A stretch of 64,000 nucleotides of DNA from Barnesiella merdipullorum (GTDB taxonomy: Bacteria > Bacteroidota > Bacteroidia > Bacteroidales > Barnesiellaceae): the NCBI GenBank assembly GCA_019116365.1, contig DXBT01000031.1, positions 68,640 through 132,639 on the forward strand. The letters run 5' to 3'. The notes below the pieces were generated by a model, which saw nothing but the letters and a program-made list of their open reading frames with translations, did no database searches and was not told where the DNA came from. Both the position numbers and the translations under genes were made by a program. Positions 61,533 through 64,000 of the stretch are shown piece by piece (the stretch's first letter is position 1; the number at the start of each line of letters is the position of its first letter).

Positions 61533-62406
61533 ATACGAAGAAATGTTGAGTCGGTATAATACCGATTTGGACGATGCTCAGGTTGCGGCTGCCGTAGAGA
61601 AAATCGTTCGGGACAATCTGGCCGCAAACAGTACACCCGATGTGTACAAGTTTTTGTTCCACTGCATCGACTTGACCTCGTTGCATACCGAGGACAATAC
61701 CGAGTCGATTACGCGCATGACCAAGCGAGTAAACGATTTTGAAGAGGAGCACCCCGAGATGGACAATGTGGCTGCCATTTGCGTGTATCCCAACTTTGCC
61801 GGGACCGTTCGTGCCAATCTCGACGTGACGGCCGTGAATATTGCGGCTGTGTCGGGTGGTTTTCCCTCGTCGCAGACCTTTACTGAGGTGAAGGTGGCCG
61901 AGACGGCTTTGGCCGTGGCCGATGGCGCCGACGAAATCGATATTGTCATCAACGTGGGCAACTTCCTGGCCGGTAACTATGAGGAGATGTGCCAGGAAAT
62001 CGAGGAGCTGAAGCATGCCTGCAAAGAGTCGCATTTGAAGGTGATTCTCGAGTCGGGTGCTTTGAAGACGGCTTCCAACATCAAGAAAGCCTCGTTGCTG
62101 TCGATCTACTCGGGTGCCGATTTCATTAAGACTTCGACCGGTAAAACCGAGCCAGCGGCTACACTCGAGGCAGCCTATGTGATGTGCCAGGCCATCAAGG
62201 AGTATTATGAGCAGACGGGTACCATGATCGGGTTCAAACCGGCCGGAGGCATCTCTACGACGGTCGATGCCGTGAAGTATTACTGTGTGGTAAAAGAGGT
62301 GTTGGGCGAGAAATGGCTCAACAACGAGCATTTCAGAATCGGTGCTAGCCGCTTGGCCAACAATCTGCTTACCGATATCTGGGGCACTCCTACCAAGTTC
62401 TTCTAA
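61525..62406 (+). CDS. deoC: Deoxyribose-phosphate aldolase
   Basis: A 293-aa class I aldolase splitting 2-deoxyribose-5-phosphate into glyceraldehyde-3-phosphate and acetaldehyde. AICVYPNFAGTVRANL, VAVADGADEIDIVINVGNFLAG and the Schiff-base lysine in GADFIKTSTGKTEP (about residues 192-205), then GFKPAGGISTTVDAV. Slightly longer than E. coli DeoC but complete. It ends the dtd run and is followed by a strong terminator. Confidence 0.95.
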   Translation: MDKYEEMLSRYNTDLDDAQVAAAVEKIVRDNLAANSTPDVYKFLFHCIDLTSLHTEDNTESITRMTKRVNDFEEEHPEMDNVAAICVYPNFAGTVRANLDVTAVNIAAVSGGFPSSQTFTEVKVAETALAVADGADEIDIVINVGNFLAGNYEEMCQEIEELKHACKESHLKVILESGALKTASNIKKASLLSIYSGADFIKTSTGKTEPAATLEAAYVMCQAIKEYYEQTGTMIGFKPAGGISTTVDAVKYYCVVKEVLGEKWLNNEHFRIGASRLANNLLTDIWGTPTKFF

Positions 62407-62431
62407 TCGCTGCGATTGAGCTATTTACGAC

Positions 62432-62461
62432 AAAAGGCCGGGAAACAGTTCCCGGCCTTTT
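62432..62461. terminator. Bidirectional terminator between deoC and manC
   Basis: AAAAGGCCGGGAA (62432-62444) pairs with TTCCCGGCCTTTT (62449-62461) around a four-base loop; convergent genes on both sides. Confidence 0.92.
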
Positions 62462-62498
62462 GCGTGATATATCGGCTGTATGGTTGTTTCAGCATCGA

Positions 62499-63575
62499 TT
62501 AAATGTAGGTATCGTCATAGGCCATCTTGGCATCGGTAACGAACTGTTTGATCTTTTGCTCCTCGCTTTTGGGGCAGATGAGCAGCACATTATCGGCCTC
62601 GGCGATGATGTAGTCTTTGAGCCCCTCGACCACCACCAGTTTGTCGCCTTTCACGGCGATTACATTGTTGGCCGTGTTGTAGAGCAGCGTTTTGCAGCCC
62701 TGTGCCACGTTGCCGTCTTTGTTCTTGGGCGAATGGTCATAGAGGGCGCTCCACGAACCCAGGTCGCTCCAGCCGAAGTCGGCACAGAGAACGAACACGT
62801 TCGATGCCTTCTCCATGACACCAAAGTCGATCGATATGTTGGGGCAGGCGGCGAAGTTTTCGTCGATAAACTGTTTCTCGGCCGGAGTATTGAACACGTC
62901 GTTGTGCTCTTCGAACCGGTTGGAGATATCGGGCAAGAAGCGTTGGAAAGCCTTGATAATGGTCTGTACGTTCCAGATGAAGATACCCGAGTTCCAGAAG
63001 AACTCACCGCTCTCGACAAACATCTTGGCAAACTCGAGGTTGGGTTTCTCGGTAAACGTTTTTACCGTCTTGATATCGCCTTCGGCATCTTCGCCTATCT
63101 GTATGTAGCCATAACCCGTTTCGGGGCGGTTGGGTTTGATACCCAGGGTGAGAAGAGCCGGATACTTGGCTACGAATTCGAGTCCCTGGTTGATGCAGCG
63201 GGCAAACTCCTCCTCCTTGAGAATGAGGTGGTCGGAGGGAGCCACTACAATATTGGCGTTAGGATTGATGGCCCGGATGTGATAAGCAGCCCAGGCGATG
63301 CAGGGGGCCGTGTTGCGGCGAGCCGGTTCCAGCAGAATATTCTCGGCGGGCAGCTCGGGGAGTTGTTCTTTGATCACATCGACATAAATTTCGTTCGTGA
63401 CGATGAAGATGTGGTCTTGGGGGATTATCTTGACGAAGCGGTCGTAGCTCATCTGGAGCAATGAGCGTCCAATCCCGAAGAAATCGAGAAATTGTTTCGG
63501 TCTGCTATTTCGGCTGAACGGCCAAAAACGGCTTCCTACGCCGCCTCCCATAATTACACAATATCTATTTTCCAT
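62499..63575 (-). CDS. manC: Mannose-1-phosphate guanylyltransferase
   Basis: A 358-aa nucleotidyltransferase making GDP-mannose for surface glycans. The signature is GGGVGSRFWPFSRNSRPKQFLDFFG (about residues 9-33), then EPARRNTAPCIAWAA, VVAPSDHLILKEEEF and FTEKPNLEFAKMF, and SIDFGVMEKASNVFV. The C-terminal isomerase domain of bifunctional forms is absent, as in the ManC/RfbM single-domain type. It is monocistronic. Product would supply the glycosyltransferases at 48-53 kb, as an inference. Confidence 0.94.
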   Translation of the reverse strand: MENRYCVIMGGGVGSRFWPFSRNSRPKQFLDFFGIGRSLLQMSYDRFVKIIPQDHIFIVTNEIYVDVIKEQLPELPAENILLEPARRNTAPCIAWAAYHIRAINPNANIVVAPSDHLILKEEEFARCINQGLEFVAKYPALLTLGIKPNRPETGYGYIQIGEDAEGDIKTVKTFTEKPNLEFAKMFVESGEFFWNSGIFIWNVQTIIKAFQRFLPDISNRFEEHNDVFNTPAEKQFIDENFAACPNISIDFGVMEKASNVFVLCADFGWSDLGSWSALYDHSPKNKDGNVAQGCKTLLYNTANNVIAVKGDKLVVVEGLKDYIIAEADNVLLICPKSEEQKIKQFVTDAKMAYDDTYI

Positions 63576-63674
63576 AATTGTGTCGGTTTTTTATGTTAAT
63601 TCTTCCGCTAATGTAATCTATTTTTTATTAGAAAGATAGACTGGGGAACTTTTTTTGAAAAAAAACAGAGATTA

Positions 63675-63706
63675 TTTGGCACATTCAAAATCTATCCTTA
63701 CCTTTG
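63675..63706 (+). promoter_or_regulatory. Promoter of tRNA-Leu
   Basis: TTTG (63675-63678) and TACCTTTG (63699-63706), 20 bases apart, 14 bases before the tRNA. Confidence 0.75.
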
Positions 63707-63719
63707 CCACGTCTTTTCT

Positions 63720-63803
63720 GCCCAGATGGCGGAATCGGTAGACGCGCTGGTCTCAAACACCAGTGGATTAACCTCCATGCCGGTTCGATCCCGGCTCTGG
63801 GTA
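63720..63803 (+). tRNA. tRNA-Leu (anticodon CAA)
   Basis: 84-nt class II tRNA: acceptor GCCCAGA/TCTGGGT (one G-T pair), long variable arm (TGGATTAACCTCCA), anticodon stem CTGGT/ACCAG around CTCAAAC (anticodon CAA), T loop TTCGATC. CCA is not encoded. Confidence 0.94.
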
Positions 63804-63810
63804 CTTCAAA

Positions 63811-63845
63811 CCCTTGATAATCAACTGATTATCAAGGTTTTTTTC
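63811..63845 (+). terminator. Terminator of tRNA-Leu
   Basis: CCTTGATAATC (63812-63822) pairs with GATTATCAAGG (63827-63837), followed by a T run. Confidence 0.85.
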
Positions 63846-63945
63846 TTTTTATCGGGCGTACTAAAAGTGGGCCTAGTCGACAAAATTCAGGATTAAACCT
63901 CAGTAAAGCATTGATTTTAATATCTTTGTGAAGATTATTATAAAT

Positions 63946-64000
63946 ATGGCACAAAAAATGCTTTTTCTGTGGGTCTTCACATGTGGTCAAGAATGGACAA
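63946..64000 (+). CDS. Possible gene start, cut by window end
   Basis: ATG at 63946 opens a frame running to the window edge (MAQKMLFLWVFTCGQEWT). TATCTTTG at 63921-63928 could be a -7 box. Too short to recognise; it could also be non-coding. No function is suggested. Confidence 0.25.
   Translation, partial: MAQKMLFLWVFTCGQEWT

Noticed and set aside
1..64000. CRISPR array, insertion sequences or prophage
   Set aside because: No regularly spaced repeats, transposase or phage structural motifs were seen on either strand.

Overview
The window is chromosomal DNA of a Bacteroidales bacterium with roughly 50% G+C. Support for this: TAnnTTTG -7 boxes with a TTG about 19-20 bases upstream in front of many genes and both tRNAs; an UpxY-type NusG paralogue; type IX secretion genes (a PorZ-like propeller and a cargo protein with a sorting tail); phylum-typical DUF2723, DUF4271, DUF4294, DUF6427 and DUF2851 proteins; and a three-gene fumarate reductase/succinate dehydrogenase operon. 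The genus cannot be fixed from sequence alone (a Barnesiella-like organism would fit). No IS element, prophage, CRISPR array, rRNA or plasmid gene was seen; this looks like stable core genome.

Left part (1-22.65 kb): 3'-truncated queG, a polysaccharide deacetylase and a very large DUF2723 membrane protein on the minus strand; an SDR epimerase; a tight plus-strand run LOG-DUF4271-hemD-rnpA-yidD/tatD (the last is one fused ORF); an orphan upxY; tyrS; tRNA-Gln; a TlpA-like lipoprotein; frdCAB; a membrane TPR/helix-turn-helix regulator; a large leucine-rich-repeat T9SS cargo protein; and a radical SAM protein.

Centre (22.65-24.7 kb): two AT-rich intergenic stretches with DnaA-box-like 9-mers flank a DUF4294 gene and a TrmH-type methyltransferase. 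Together with a perfect parS site 34 kb away beside mnmG, rnpA/yidD on the other side, and a change in G/C strand asymmetry, this is my candidate for the chromosomal replication origin. dnaA itself is not in the window.

Right part (24.7-64 kb): nadA, leuS, YitT, rdgB-porZ-NUDIX; a minus-strand operon cysE-rRNA methyltransferase-purD-DUF6427-dedA; a minus-strand operon dapB-lepB-lepB2-wbqC in which the second signal peptidase has lost both catalytic residues; DUF2851; rubrerythrin; a prolyl oligopeptidase lipoprotein; nadB; a small glycosyltransferase group; an AlkD-like protein; an SpmA-SpmB fusion; ybeY, mnmG, parS, apt, uvrC, dtd, a MazG-like enzyme, deoC; manC; and tRNA-Leu.

Themes: NAD synthesis (nadA, nadB), envelope building (signal peptidases, glycosyltransferases, manC, PorZ), translation and tRNA modification (tyrS, leuS, queG, mnmG, dtd, trmH) and anaerobic respiration (frdCAB). 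The best leads are the origin/parS region, the degenerate signal peptidase, the YidD-TatD fusion, and a 57-59 base promoter-bearing repeat (three copies) with an inverted repeat just upstream of the -33 element.
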